This document shows positions 46,257 through 58,000 of a stretch of 64,000 nucleotides of DNA, one piece after another. A program made the position numbers and the translations under genes. Under the pieces are notes generated by a model. That model was not told the origin of the DNA. It saw nothing but the letters and a program-made list of their open reading frames with translations, and searched no databases. Source of the DNA: Polytrichum commune (lineage: Eukaryota > Streptophyta > Polytrichopsida > Polytrichales > Polytrichaceae); assembly GCA_950295325.1 (NCBI GenBank), contig OX485804.1, positions 63,518,533 through 63,582,532 on the forward strand, written 5' to 3'. Positions within the stretch are counted from its first letter, which is position 1. Every line of letters begins with the position of its first letter.

Positions 46257-49200
46257 ATGGCGGAGGTTGAGGCCTCCAGGGATGGCGGTTCCTTGGTCAT
46301 CAAAGGCAGGGTCCCGTTTGCACCTTTCCACCGAATGCAGACATTTCCGGCTGCACGCAAAAAAGTGCCACATGCAGTGGACAGTCCGAGGCCATGCTTG
46401 AGAAAAAGCAAGCATGTCACATGGGGCCAGAATCATCAGAATCGTCAGAATGATCAGAATGTGAAACCCATAGAGAATGCATCGAAGTCGGAGAGTCCAC
46501 CTGCAGCATCACCAGCAGTGAAGGAAAACTGTAACCATGTGAAGAAGAAGCAGCTTCGAAGAGCAAGCTCGAAAGGGAAGCTGCAATGGTTGTTCGACCA
46601 AGACAGGGTGTACTGGCAGTCACCTCAGAAAGACACCGGGAAATCGAGGAGTAGCAGCAACACTTCGATGGTATCTGACATAACCTTTTCTTCTTCAGCC
46701 ACATCACCGGTCATGTCTCCCATTCCAATGCAATGTCTTGGTGATGGTCCTGTGAGAAAGCCCACACATACAAGTCCTGGAAAAGGCGCGTGGGTTCCGG
46801 TGGAGCAGCTGTCCGATTCGGTGAACATTGGGGAGGATGAGCTGCTCAAATTTGGATCCAGCAGTGATGAGGAATCTGGTAACTTCGACCTGGACATGTC
46901 GCATTTGGAGATGAATGCACCGGAGATTCAAGTGTTCATCACCACCAACCAGGCACCGAGAATTGCTGCTTCCTCCTCTCCGGGTGTGGTGGTCAGCAGC
47001 ACCAACAAGAGCATTAAGGGCATGTCGGGTTTTGTGTCCAGGGAGGACCGGCCTGGTCGGAAGGGGAAGAAGGAAGGTTGGCGAAAACAAGCTGCGGTGT
47101 TGAAGGCCAAATGTGAGGTTCTTCGGATGGAGAAAGAGCTTGCTAAGCAGCGGTGGAAGGAAGGATGTGCGGATATGGCACAGGCTGCCGAAATGGCGCA
47201 TACGCTCCGAGCGGAAGTGGAGTCCATTCTTGAGCTGGTAAACCCAACCTCTACAACTTGCCAGTCTGTTCTGGATGTCATTTCTTGCACATCAAGAGAA
47301 AGCTTTAAACTTTGCAAACGTCTATGTCTCGTAAGCTCAAGCCCCAGCATCCTATAAGTATTGATGTCTCCTTCGTCAGAATTTTTGCAATCAGCATTGT
47401 CATTGAAGCTCAAGCTCAAGCTTCAAGTGTTGATGTCAACTTTGTCAAACGTTGTAATCAGCAATATCATTAAACCTCCATCGCCAAATTTTGAATAGTT
47501 GTAATGACATTGCCTAGCTTACAGAAGCTTGAGTTTATAACTCTCTTCCTTCCGAGCGGAAGTGAGGTCCATTCTTGAGATGTTATCCCAACCTCTACAT
47601 CTCACCGATCTCTTCTGTTGTTCGGTGTATGCACTTCGACAGAGACCCTTCAACTTTGCAATCGGCAGTTTCATTCAAGCTTAAGCTCAAGCTCAAGCTT
47701 TCTATAAGTATTGATGTCACTTTTGTCAAAATTTGCAATCAGGAGTGTCATTTAAGCTCAATTGCTAAATTGTTGAAGAGTTATAATGACATTGACTAGC
47801 TCACAGAAGCTTGAGGTCGATTTTGAGATTACAACTATTTTCAACCTCTACACCTCACCGATCTCTTCTGGTTTTCATTTCCTGCACATCAAGAGAGAGC
47901 TTTAAACTTATATAAGCAATATCATATAAGCTTAAGCTCAAAGCTTCTTTAAAGTGTTGATGTCACCTTTGTCAAAAACTGCAATCGGTAATGCCATTTA
48001 AGCTCAATCAGCAAATTTTGAACAGTTGAAATGACATTGCCGAGCTTTACAGAAGCTTACAACTTATTTCCAAATTTGCATCATACACAATTCTGTGCCT
48101 GGAGCCGGTTTAACGGTGTCCTAATTGGGTGGTAGTCTGGACAATTGGGGGCCCCCTTCTCATGTTTTCATGGTCAATTCTTATAGCAGGTGAGAAAGAG
48201 AGAGACAGTTTCAGAACCCTGCACCCCTCGCCGAGCGAAAGCAAAGGAAGAAATTAGTGAGAATCTGGCTGAGAGGCTTCACAGGCTGAAAGCTAGCTCG
48301 GAGATGCGCACTCGAAAACTGGACAGTGGAGCTCGGATGGACCTCGAAACACAAGCCAAAGAGCTGCATAAAAGGATTGAATTGTTGCAGCAGAAATCCC
48401 AATTCTCCACATCTGAATCAAGCACACCGGAGGACAGTGATTCCAGTGCGCAACTGAGTCATGTGAGAACCGGGTCCCGGACTTCCAGCAATTGCAGTGT
48501 GCCATTGGTATTCCACTTAACCCTCCACAATTTGTTGCAAGAAATGAAAGTCTAGAAATGAAGGGACTGCATGTTTTTCGTGATGTCTTGGTGCTTTTTA
48601 TATACTGTAAGATTCTCTACGTAACTGGAAAACCTCAGACATAACTTAATGCTGAAACTGACACTACCGTTTACTCTTATTGTCAGCAAACCATTGATGA
48701 AGAAAGTATCAAGAATGCATCCAACTATTACTCCCTGGATGCTTTGTCAGCAAGTGCCAATGATGCAGTGTATCAGCTACTCAAGCAGACGGTGAGTTGT
48801 ACAATAATTCTGGGCTCTCGAAGATGGAACATCAATAAATTCTGACACCACATCATGATGTGTTTAGAATCTTGCAATCTGCCCTTTCATTTCTCAAATT
48901 GAACATTATCTCCACGTATGAATGTACACAAGATTCCTCACTAACGATCCATACTGGTTAATGCCACAGGAGGACGGCTGCATTTTGGAAGAGGAGCTCG
49001 CCAAGGAAGTGCAGACGAAAGAGACGGTTCGTGAAATACTTTCTCAGGTTCGTGGTACACTGAACCTCAAAAATCTTGAACCTCAAAAATCATATATCAT
49101 CAACACCGTTTTAACATTGGTTTAAATCACATCAAATGCAACATCGAATTAAAGCCTACCAAACACAAAATTGCAACTTTAATCTTTTCTTTTCTATGAT

Positions 49201-50798
49201 TTACAATAGATTGCAATTTTCTAAGCTGCAAGATATACTAATAGGTTGACTTATGAGTTGAACTAGATTTTGAATGAATCATTAGGCTCTAAATGTTGGG
49301 TTAGCATTGATAGCTTTTGAGATGCTGGGACATGATTGCATTTTGGTAAGGATATTCTATGCGGGTTCTTTGATGGACTGCTTCAACGATGTGTGATCTT
49401 ACTCGAAAACACATTGCAGATACAAGCAGAAGCCAAGCAGTGGGAGCAAGTTCAGCAAGTCTTGAAGCATGTGAGTGCTGAAATGGCTACCTTGCAGCAG
49501 GCATGCATGGGTTGGGAGAAGCGTGCTCTCGCTGCGGAAGCCCTCGCTGCTACGTGGCAACGCGAGGTAAAAGCTTGACAATATCTCTCAGATTATTCAT
49601 AACATTCTTAAGTAGCCTATCTAGGTTCTGGTGCAAACGGAATATTTTTTAGGTAATCCGGATAACCTATGAATGATTCCATTTGGGACACACTTCTTTA
49701 ATTGAATCTTGGTAGCTGGAAAAAGGCTGTGTCCGAAGATAGGCAACGACGAGGTGCCAACTAATGAGAACTTGCCACTTGACTACGCATGTACTCAAGG
49801 ACCTTCATTCCTGGAAATTCATTCTTGAAGCTAGAATAGGAAGAGAACGCCCTTATACATTCTTAAGAATGCTATGTTGGTCTCGAAGTGCTAGAAACAT
49901 CACTAGTATCTTAATAACTTCTGGACGATATTCTTTCAAATTCGATCTCAACCTGATTGCTCAGTAGACAAACATGTTCATCTGAACAGTAGAGGTGACA
50001 CGGTACACTTGTTTGTACCAGGGGGATGAATGGCGTGTGAAAGCGCAAACTGCTCAACAGAAGATCAAGGAGCTAGAGGCACAGCTGTTACAGCTTCAAG
50101 AAACAATTGAAGGAGTGAAGCAACGCCACGCTCTTGAACAAAACAGGTGGCTGGACATTGGAAGTGGTCTTGGGGCTAGCGTTGGCTACACCTTAGTATT
50201 GCAGCCAATTGCCAACACCGGCGATGCTTCCGGTTGCAGGTGTAGCATTTCAAAGGATCCTCCGCCTGGAGGGAGCAGTTGCGACAAGTGTGGAAATTTG
50301 TGCAGAATCAGCAGACAAGAAATGACAAGGAGTGTTTCTTTGAAGGTGGGCGCTATTGATAAGCACCCAACTCAGGAGGCCTGCGAATCTGGCAAAGTCA
50401 GGCAGAAACATCCTGTCACCGAAGGGACAAAATCTGTAGTAACATGCAGCCGATCATCAGGAATAGCAAAGAATAATGAGCGAGGTAGGTCTGTCTCCTT
50501 AGACAGGGCACGCCCAAAGGTTCCTGTTCGAAGAGCAAGTCCAGCCCGAAGTGAGAGCATATTCACAGAAAACCAAGAGAATTACCACGGTGAAAATGGA
50601 AACGGAAATGTGGTCACCTTGCCCACGAAGGTCGGAGGAATAATAAGAGGGCAGAGTCCTGTGAGGAAATTACCTGGACAATCTCCAGCTCCTGGCTGTA
50701 GAGGTTCATCACTTTCAGGATCTACTACCTTCGGTGGTTCTAGCTACCAGCGAGCACCTTTGAAGGATATGAGAGTCAATATCCCCATTAGGCACTGA
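46257..50798 (+). CDS. Uncharacterised coiled-coil protein, ~786 aa
   Basis: Six exons in phase 0 throughout: 46257-47237, 48190-48462, 48687-48791, 48970-49047, 49420-49566, 50022-50798. Exon 2 could instead end near 48507. The N-terminal ~270 residues are basic and Ser/Pro-rich, with GAWVPVEQLSDSVNIGEDE and an acidic patch SSSDEESGNFDLD. Coiled-coil helices follow: KAKCEVLRMEKELAKQRW, AKEEISENLAERLHRLKAS, ETQAKELHKRIELLQQKS, QWEQVQQVLKHVSAEMATL and AQQKIKELEAQLLQLQETI. After these, a Cys cluster (CRCSISKDPPPGGSSCDKC, then GNLC) could bind zinc. The tail is Arg/Ser/Pro-rich, with RSVSLDRARPKVPVRRASPA, a style seen in microtubule-binding proteins. No enzyme motif is visible. Cytoskeletal association is inference; I cannot name the gene. 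Start chosen at the first ATG after the TTG tract. Confidence 0.75.
47208..48070. repeat. Three diverged tandem units in intron 1 of the coiled-coil gene, unit 1 including the end of exon 1
   Basis: CGAGCGGAAGTGGAGTCCAT spans the last coding bases of exon 1 at 47208. CGAGCGGAAGTGAGGTCCAT recurs at about 47553, and CAACCTCTAC plus ACCGATCTCTTCTG mark units 2 and 3 (47590 and 47842). Each unit then has AAGCTCAAGCT-rich sequence, GTGTTGATGTCA or GTATTGATGTCA, TTTGTCAAA, GCAATC, and AATGACATTGCC or a close variant. Periods are about 345 and 250 bases. In unit 2 the donor equivalent reads GATGTTATCC rather than GCTGGTAAAC. Confidence 0.8.
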
Positions 50799-51831
50799 GA
50801 TAGATGTGAGTCCTGGTGTCTCACATTGGGAAAAACTTTTTGTCAGTTCGTTCTTTCCTTCTAGAGTTTCAGGATTGCTTCTTGAAATGCAGTGTAGAAA
50901 TCATTAACAATCGCCGATGTAAATGTATGCCGGAGCACTGGGTTACCCTATTCCGGAACCTTAGTGTGTTCTGAAATGTATAGTAGCAGTTTACAACTAC
51001 TTTTCTCACAAATTGCATGTTCATGATGATCACTGCCAAGTTGATGAATTTTCATGTAAGATTGTAGAGGGGCGGATGCCAATAGGTTGGGAGTGCATTA
51101 CTCTTTTACTAGTAGTTACTGGGTTGTGTGCCAAGTGGAATTTCTCTCCCTTTTTACTCTTACTGTCAAGTGCCAAGCTCTTACTTTGAGCTCGTCTTAC
51201 ATCTCCTGACATTATCAAAACCTGCGCTAAGTCATTTGAAGGCACAGATTCTAACATCTCTCAGGATAATTGCAAACTCCTGGCAGTACATATCCTGTAA
51301 GTGCCTATGACGTAAGAGGTGTGCCAACACTGCCTGCAATAATCTTTTTAAGTTTTTTTGTTGCAACGAAGTGGGCATAGCATGCAACCAAACCTTGGAA
51401 ACACATAAAAAATTGATGACAAATGTCACCAGTGTCAAAAGTCAATGTGTTTGTTATCATGTATTTTTCAGAATTATCACATCCACAGGTATCTGAGAAA
51501 TCAGTCAGTTGGATGTATGGTTGCAGACAACTTTACCTGCAATTACACTTGTCTCAATTATACTTGTTTCCATCCAGTACATGAAACATGTGATTTCAGA
51601 AAACTTTAGTTGAAAAAATCAACTACTGTTAAAAAAAACACATGATGTGGGCGGCCCAAGTTCCTCAATTCGAGAATCAAGTCGGCCTTTATTTCATGCC
51701 AATGAATGTAATACCAAATGTGGTTATCAACCTGCAATAAAGATCTATTAGAGTTGTCATTAAATTGTTGCTAGACTTTTATGAGTAACCCCAGTCCCAT
51801 CAGCTCTGGCCATGTCTTCCACAGTAAAATG

Positions 51832-54226
51832 CTATGAAGAACTACCACCATGGTCCCTCTCTACATGATTTACCAATGAAATTGGATCATGAAACTTCTT
51901 TCCACACTTTGGACATATATCTAGCATCTCCTGTGTTGATGCATTTTCATGTACCCTTTCAACATGTTGAATCAGAAGTGTTAAATTGCTGAATTGTGCT
52001 TGGCACTGTGGACATTCTTCAGATTGGGATGCATGACCTGTTGATGAACGCTCAGAAGGTGCTGAAGTGGTAGTAGTCATTAAAGCCAGTTTTTGCATGC
52101 CTGCTTCCATTGACGCTTGCACAGATGAAGCTGCTGTTTGCAGCCCTTTAAATGCTCCAGAGAATCCCCCTGATTGGCCAGATGATGACGAGCCGGTTGT
52201 TGCAGGCCTTCTTGCACTAGTACTTGGTTGTGTGCCAAGTGAAGAAGTTCTCTCCTTGAAGCTCTTCAAGAACAAGTTGCCAAAGGAGGAAAGGCTTCGA
52301 TTATTGCTGCCTGCCTTCCTAAATGCTTCGCAATTGTGGTCCAAACCGTACCTATGTTTGAGACAGACCTCTTGCTTACAATCGTTACATAGTACTTTGT
52401 TGGTTAAGAAAAGTGTTTCCTTACACCCAGGAACAGGACATCTGAAAGTTGCACAAATGACAACTATGAGCAATCGATCACCTAGCAGTAAGGCTGCTTG
52501 CAAAATAGGTGGCAGACAGCATCAACAGCAAATTCATGTTCTACTTCCATGTTCCATGTTCTAATATCCATTTCCATTGTTAGCAACTTGATCTACCTCA
52601 CCTGCATACAGTAGATTAGAATCCCAAATAAGGTGCACCAACTAAGACATTGCAAGCATACTGGAAGGATAATGATGCAGACAATCTCCCCGAACAAGGA
52701 ATCTGATGTACCTTGGCTTCTTGGTAGCTTTCGCATAGTTACTCGGATCGCAGTTTGTTTGCACATGGCGCTCCCAAGTGATGTTTTCATCCTCGTTGGG
52801 CACTCTGCGGATGGACTTGGCACACACAGGGCACACCAGAACAGTCACATTCCCAGCATCTGCATTCGGGCAATTGTGACTTTTGTACTGTCGGTGCTCC
52901 AAGCAAAACACCTAAGGGAATATCACCAATAAACACCAAAGTCAGACGCCACATCAGCAAACCAGTGAACTCTCTCAGGATCATCTACCAGCGATAGCCA
53001 TTTCCCAGAGTACTCCGACAATTAGCGGAACCTTAGGGTTTACATGATGGACTAAGTTTTACATGAAGCAGGACATGATTCCAACTCGTGCCATTAGGTT
53101 TACATGAAGCAGCAGAACATTTCAACTGATATGCGGCAATCTCCAAGCTCATCCATATAGAAACATACTACATATCACATAGAAAACCTGATGGTCACCT
53201 TGGGAAGCTCTGTATGATGAAATATTGAATAAGAAATCCTCACGAAACAGAACATCTTTCCACAACAAGATCATGATAGATCTCCAAGAACATGACAAGA
53301 GGCCAAATGGCGGTGATCCTTAGTAATAATGATGCAACTGATGCATTAGGTTTACTTGAAGATTTCCGCCCACACAAAGCTCTCTCCGAGCTCTTTCCAC
53401 TTGAATACATCAACCTAGAAGAGAGTACCATCTCTTGCAGTAGAGTACATGCATTCGAGGTGCCGTTGTGCCATACCGACAGAAATCAGCTGCTGTGCAC
53501 ATTCTCACACCCCCTCTAGCCAACTTTCCGCCTCAATTCCAAAAAAATTGCATAATAAACCAAAACCTAAAACCAAAAACAGGACAAAACCCAAATCCGA
53601 GTTCCAAGAATACGTTACTCCATTTCACATAGAAAACCTGATGGTCACTTTACGAAGCTCTCTTTGGTGACATATTGAAATGAGAAATCCTCAGGAAACA
53701 AACAGTTTTCCACAAAATGATCATGATTTGAACATGACATGACGCCAAACAACGGTGGTGATCCTTAGTAAAATGGACCACCTAATGCATTAGGTTTACT
53801 TGATGAATTCCACTCTCCGAGCTCTTCGACTTAAACACATCAACCTAGAAGAGAGTACCGTCCCTTGAGGAGAGTACATGCCATTCGAGGTGCAGTAATG
53901 CCATATCGACATGAATTCAGCTGATGTGCATATGCTCACAACTCTCTCTAGCCAACATTCCGCCTCAATGCCAATAAAAATGCATAAAAACCAAAACCCA
54001 AAACCCAAAACAGGACATAACCCAAATCCGAGCTCCAAGAATACGTTGCACCAAGTAGATAACCCTACACAACGAAATCGACAACGAGAAGGAAACACGG
54101 TAAGTTGCAAAACCAGCGGGAATGGACCTTGTGGCAGCTGGCACAAGTAAATGGGAGGAAGTCCAGTTGCTGGCACTCCGGGTTTGCGCAGTGTTTCCCC
54201 AGATCGGGAAGCTCCGGAGTCCCCAT
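51832..54226 (-). CDS. AN1-type plus C2H2 zinc finger protein (stress-associated protein, SAP11/SAP16 type)
   Basis: Three exons read on the minus strand: 54226-54128, 52911-52712 and 52441-51832. Phases agree, giving 302 aa from ATG to TAG. The first AN1 finger is at residues 13-47 ([28 protein letters not shown]) and the second at 101-137 ([28 protein letters not shown]). Between them is a [17 protein letters not shown] segment with a further Cys pair. Two C2H2 fingers close the protein at 243-264 ([14 protein letters not shown]) and 276-297 ([14 protein letters not shown]). This double-AN1, double-C2H2 order and the length match plant SAP11/13 and rice SAP16, which are tied to stress response. 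Molecular targets are not evident from sequence. The linker (140-230) is Ser/Thr-rich. It converges with the coiled-coil gene, 1.0 kb apart. Confidence 0.92.
53176..54055. repeat. Tandem duplication (~450 bp) in intron 1 of the AN1-C2H2 gene
   Basis: CACATAGAAAACCTGATGGT occurs at 53176 and 53626. The two units share GAAATCCTCA, GGTGATCCTTAGTAA, GCATTAGGTTTACTTGA, CATCAACCTAGAAGAGAGTA, CCAACWTTCCGCCTCAAT and CCAAGAATACGTT in order. Identity is about 80-85% by eye. Unit 2 has lost roughly 20 bases. Confidence 0.88.
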
Positions 54227-56925
54227 CGCTTCTTCTTCTTCTTCTTCTTCTTCTGATTTTGCGACCTACTTACACCATTTTTCTCAATCCCCTGCTTGCG
54301 TCGGTTCTCATTCACCCGCTTGTCTGATTTTCGCCCCCAACTGCTGAATGCTGCAAAATTTGTCGCTGGTCAGTTTGAGATTTGAAATTTTTTATGTGTT
54401 TCGGATGATTTTTTGTTGCGTTTTGTCGGAGACGGCGTGCTGCACATCGGATCTGCGAGCGATTAGGCAGAGAAACGGCGATGGTGTTGACAAAATTGAC
54501 TCAAACGTTTATGATACCCGGCCCTGCAGAAGCGTGTATCGCGGGTGTCAATTGGTGCACAGTCTACGGGTATCGCGTACCAGAAGGGTATGGGTATTTG
54601 AGGGAATTCTTACTTTTTCAATGCGATTCGGGTTTATATATCATGCAAGAATAATTATATTTTACGTAAAATTATCCTCGTATTGGTATTGACCCACATA
54701 GGAACTCGGGTAGAGGACTCTTTCATATTCTCATGATATCCACCGAGTATCGAATATTTGGCTGGTATTATAATTTTGATAACAGTCCAATAGGTTATTT
54801 GATGTCATTATTGATATTGTATTTTGGTACCATCCATTCCTATGTATTTCGGACTTCCAAATCTGGTGGGTATGTCTTATGTGCATTGGGCTTGGCATCC
54901 ATGCAAACTCATTCATCATAATCTCTATGAGAGATGAAGGTGTTGCAGGGAAAACAAGTCCCCTATAAAAGTTGAGGGTCAATTCATTCCAAGTAAACCT
55001 CATTAGTTTGATTCATGATTGCTTAGGTCATTTTTGGAGTTGAGTCATTTAAAATCAGCCACTAGTGGTAATAGTTCGTTGTAATTTCACCCTCCTAGAT
55101 GGATGAATTTATGTAGGCACCACAAATCCTTGGCATGTGGACAATGACCTAGAATGAAATTCTAATATGTACATATATATACAATCTTGAAGTGTATGTA
55201 TACGAAAGAAAATTGTTATGGGTCATCTATGAGTTAGAGCATTTCAATAATTCACAATACATTCACATGAATCTCCAAAAATAGTAAGTTCAACTATTAT
55301 GTTTTTCATTTGGATGTGCTAATGGCATTCATGTAATTTTAATTGATTTTTGTTATCAAACTCTTACATATCCTAAAATGCTTAAAGTATCCATAAGAGG
55401 TGCACTCATCTTATTCCCACAGCATGTTCAACACTTGTCATGTTGAATTATCATTTGTTTTTGTGTCATGTGAACTTTACTACATGTTTTGATGTATGCT
55501 TTTGTGACATGTGGCATAACACATTACTATTATATTTGCTTCAAAATGAAGTAATTAGTGTCAAAGCTACTATGTGATACATAATTTGCAAGGGGAATGA
55601 GAGCTACGTTGGGAATATGGGGATTTTATTTTTCTTTAGTTTGTGTTTGTTAAAAACAAGGAAGAAAATATACGTGATGGCAATTTGTGGAAAGAGGTCA
55701 TGTGGGTTGTGATGTTTGGCAACATGAGTTCTAGGTCTAATAGTAAGTGAATTCAATGAATCAAATTTGTAAACCATGGGAGGGTTTGGAAGGGTGGGTT
55801 GGGTTGGCATGTGGGAAGAGACCATTAATGCGTAGAATATCATGGCGTAATCTTGCCGGACCTTTGTATTGAGCTGCAAATACATGTAGCAATGGAGGAG
55901 CCATGATGGTACAACGTAATTGGGAGCATTGTTATTGAAGGTGCCAACATGTGTAAGGGAGAAACATCCAATGGAAGGATGAGAATTGTTTCAACGGTTA
56001 GTTCATAGGTTGTTGATGAGGACCACATGATAGGCGATGGAGCCATATGTCATGAATGTTTGTATTGCAAAAATTGGAGAGCCATGAAGGGAAAGTGGAA
56101 AGAATTGTGAATTTACGGGAGTTACCCATGTTTGATAAGTTTGATCACCCTACATTATTCTTTAGTTTTATCCTTGGATCTTTGTCTATGTCACATGTGC
56201 AACTTACCAAATAGTTGCAACATCAAATTACGACCATAATTTATTCCAATCAAGGGAATGTGGCTTCCCCATGAGATGATTTGTCCTAAAATGACATTTT
56301 GGATGTTTGAAATAATCATTAAATTGGAGCTTCCAGTGAGCTTCACCAAACCTTATCCATTAAGTTTTGACATGCATTACCCGGGCCCTATTACCACTAA
56401 AAGACAACCTTCCACAATGCCTCTATCCCAACAACACAAAGCATTCGGCACTGAACCACAATATTAAAATGCACGCATTAGCTCCGGGGTAGTTTCTGGT
56501 GAGTGCTTTGAAGGTTCACACATGCATCTGTGTGAATTATTCCAGCAAAATATCTATACATGCTACATTAGTCTCTGATGTAGCAAGTTTCAAGCAATTC
56601 AGAGCACACAATGATGAACCATCACACACATCATTTTGCAGTGAGAAGCATATCTGTCTATCTATTACATGTTGTTCGTTCTCTGTGAGAGTTTTGTTTT
56701 TGGTCATAGAATTCGTGTTTGCTGGTGCTATGGAAGTCAAGAAGATTTCCGTTCAAGTTATGTAGACTCCACAGTCCAAGGAAGAGAACACACACCTCAC
56801 TCATACTCCGAGGTAGTAAGCTTGTCCTGCAACACTGGACTTATTTGTTGGAGCAATTAAAGCAAAGTATGCAAGCTGTCACCGGTGTTCAATTTTTCTT
56901 CCTAGAGAGGAAGAGCTGCCGTGAT
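54227..56925. other. Intergenic region upstream of the AN1 gene and of U2
   Basis: A (CTT)n tract at 54229-54252 lies directly upstream of the AN1 start codon. The rest is AT-rich with no supported gene. Short frames at 56.5-57.0 kb overlap the U2 promoter and are not called. Confidence 0.4.
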
Positions 56926-56976
56926 TGCCCCATAGGGTTTGCGTCGGGGCGTGAGAAGGCAGTGAGTGTATATAAA
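56926..56976 (+). promoter_or_regulatory. U2 snRNA promoter: TATA box and possible USE
   Basis: TGTATATAAAC at 56967-56977 is about 25-33 bases before the U2 start. TTGCCCCATAG at about 56926-56936 loosely resembles the plant upstream sequence element (RTCCCACATCG), near -70. USE-to-TATA spacing is about three helical turns, which in plants marks Pol II rather than Pol III snRNA genes. The USE match is weak. Confidence 0.55.
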
Positions 56977-56999
56977 CTGAAGATGAAGAGTGAAGAAGT

Positions 57000-57196
57000 A
57001 TACCTTTCTCGGCCTTTTGGCTAAGATCAAGTGTAGTATCTGTTCTTATCAGTTTAATATCTGATACGAGGCTCATCGAGTCTCATGATATTAATCTAAT
57101 TTTTCTTGGGTGCGTGTCCACTTGGCAGCTTGCTGCCAGGACTCGCGAGTGTCGCCTCGGTATTGCACTACTTCCTTGGCAGGCGTAGCCCTTCCC
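57000..57196 (+). ncRNA. U2 spliceosomal snRNA
   Basis: The 5' end ATACCTTTCTCGGCCTTTTG and the following GCTAAGATCAAGTGTAGTAT are near-identical to plant and animal U2. GTAGTA is the branch-point recognition element. Stem II forms from GAGGCTC and GAGTCTC; the Sm site AATTTTTC is at 57098-57105; TGGCAGCTTGCTGCCA forms stem III; a GCACTACTTCCTTGG loop IV segment lies near 57165. U2 pairs with the intron branch site and U6 in the spliceosome. The 3' end is estimated from stem IV and may be off by several bases. The 5' domain looks intact and the upstream TATA supports a live gene. Confidence 0.93.
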
Positions 57197-58000
57197 TCCC
57201 GGGATCCAAACAATCGTAAATTGCATTTGATTCTGATGTCTAAAATTTCCCTTTTAGGTCCTCACCGTCATCAAGCTACCCGAAATTTTGTGAGCACTTT
57301 AAAGCCGATTGTAATGAAGGTTTGTGTTCCTGGATCATTTGCATGAAAAGTTGATCCTTGCCGTTGCAAAAGTAGGGTTCCTTTCTCGTTTTGTTCCAAA
57401 CCCTCCCAGGTTCAAGGTCCTTATCGGCAGCAATCTTGGGATTTCAGTACAATAAGCCTCAGACTTCCAGTCATGCAGATTTCTCATGAATCAATTATCA
57501 CATTATAGGTTTATAGATGGGACTTGATAAACTCTGATTCGCATATCATTAAGTCTTTAAATCCTGATGCAAAGTTCTAAACCGAGGTGGGTGGAGACTT
57601 AGTAGCTAGTTATAAACTGGGAGTTGTTACAAAAGAAAGGAGATTGCTTAAATTCTTACACAGTTACATCAACCTGGTTAAAACTGACTAGAGTATGCAA
57701 TCATCCCAAGTCCAGTTCTTACAACTGTTACACTTGAGCAATGAAGGAGCAACTGCGAAGAGAATTTCGGAAGGGTTTTGTTTTTATAAAAACTCTCAAA
57801 ATAATACATGGATGTCACGTGGGTTCGTGAGGAGCCTCTCATCAATCAACTTTGTTGTATTTGAATGCAGGATAGTAACTCATCTGCTGGAATCATTGAA
57901 TGGGCCATTCCTATCCATTATGCATAGACTAACATCTTTTGAGAACGTGTGAGAAGTCTTCCTTAGCATCTACAAGATTGATACCAAGTGGCTTGAGAGT
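57197..58000. other. Spacer between U2 and Sen2
   Basis: No gene recognised. It should hold the U2 3'-end signal (a loose match starts near 57207) and the Sen2 3' UTR. Confidence 0.4.

Noticed and set aside
46044-46436. Minus-strand frame with poly-Gln
   Set aside because: Poly-Gln is the complement of the (TTG)n tract; the frame is antisense to the coiled-coil gene.
51098-52260. Match between 51098-51160 and 52220-52260 around GTTGTGTGCCAAGTG
   Set aside because: About 35 bases resemble each other with gaps; too short and imperfect to separate from chance.
56719-57346. Short frames over the U2 region
   Set aside because: They overlap the snRNA and its promoter; no protein family recognised.
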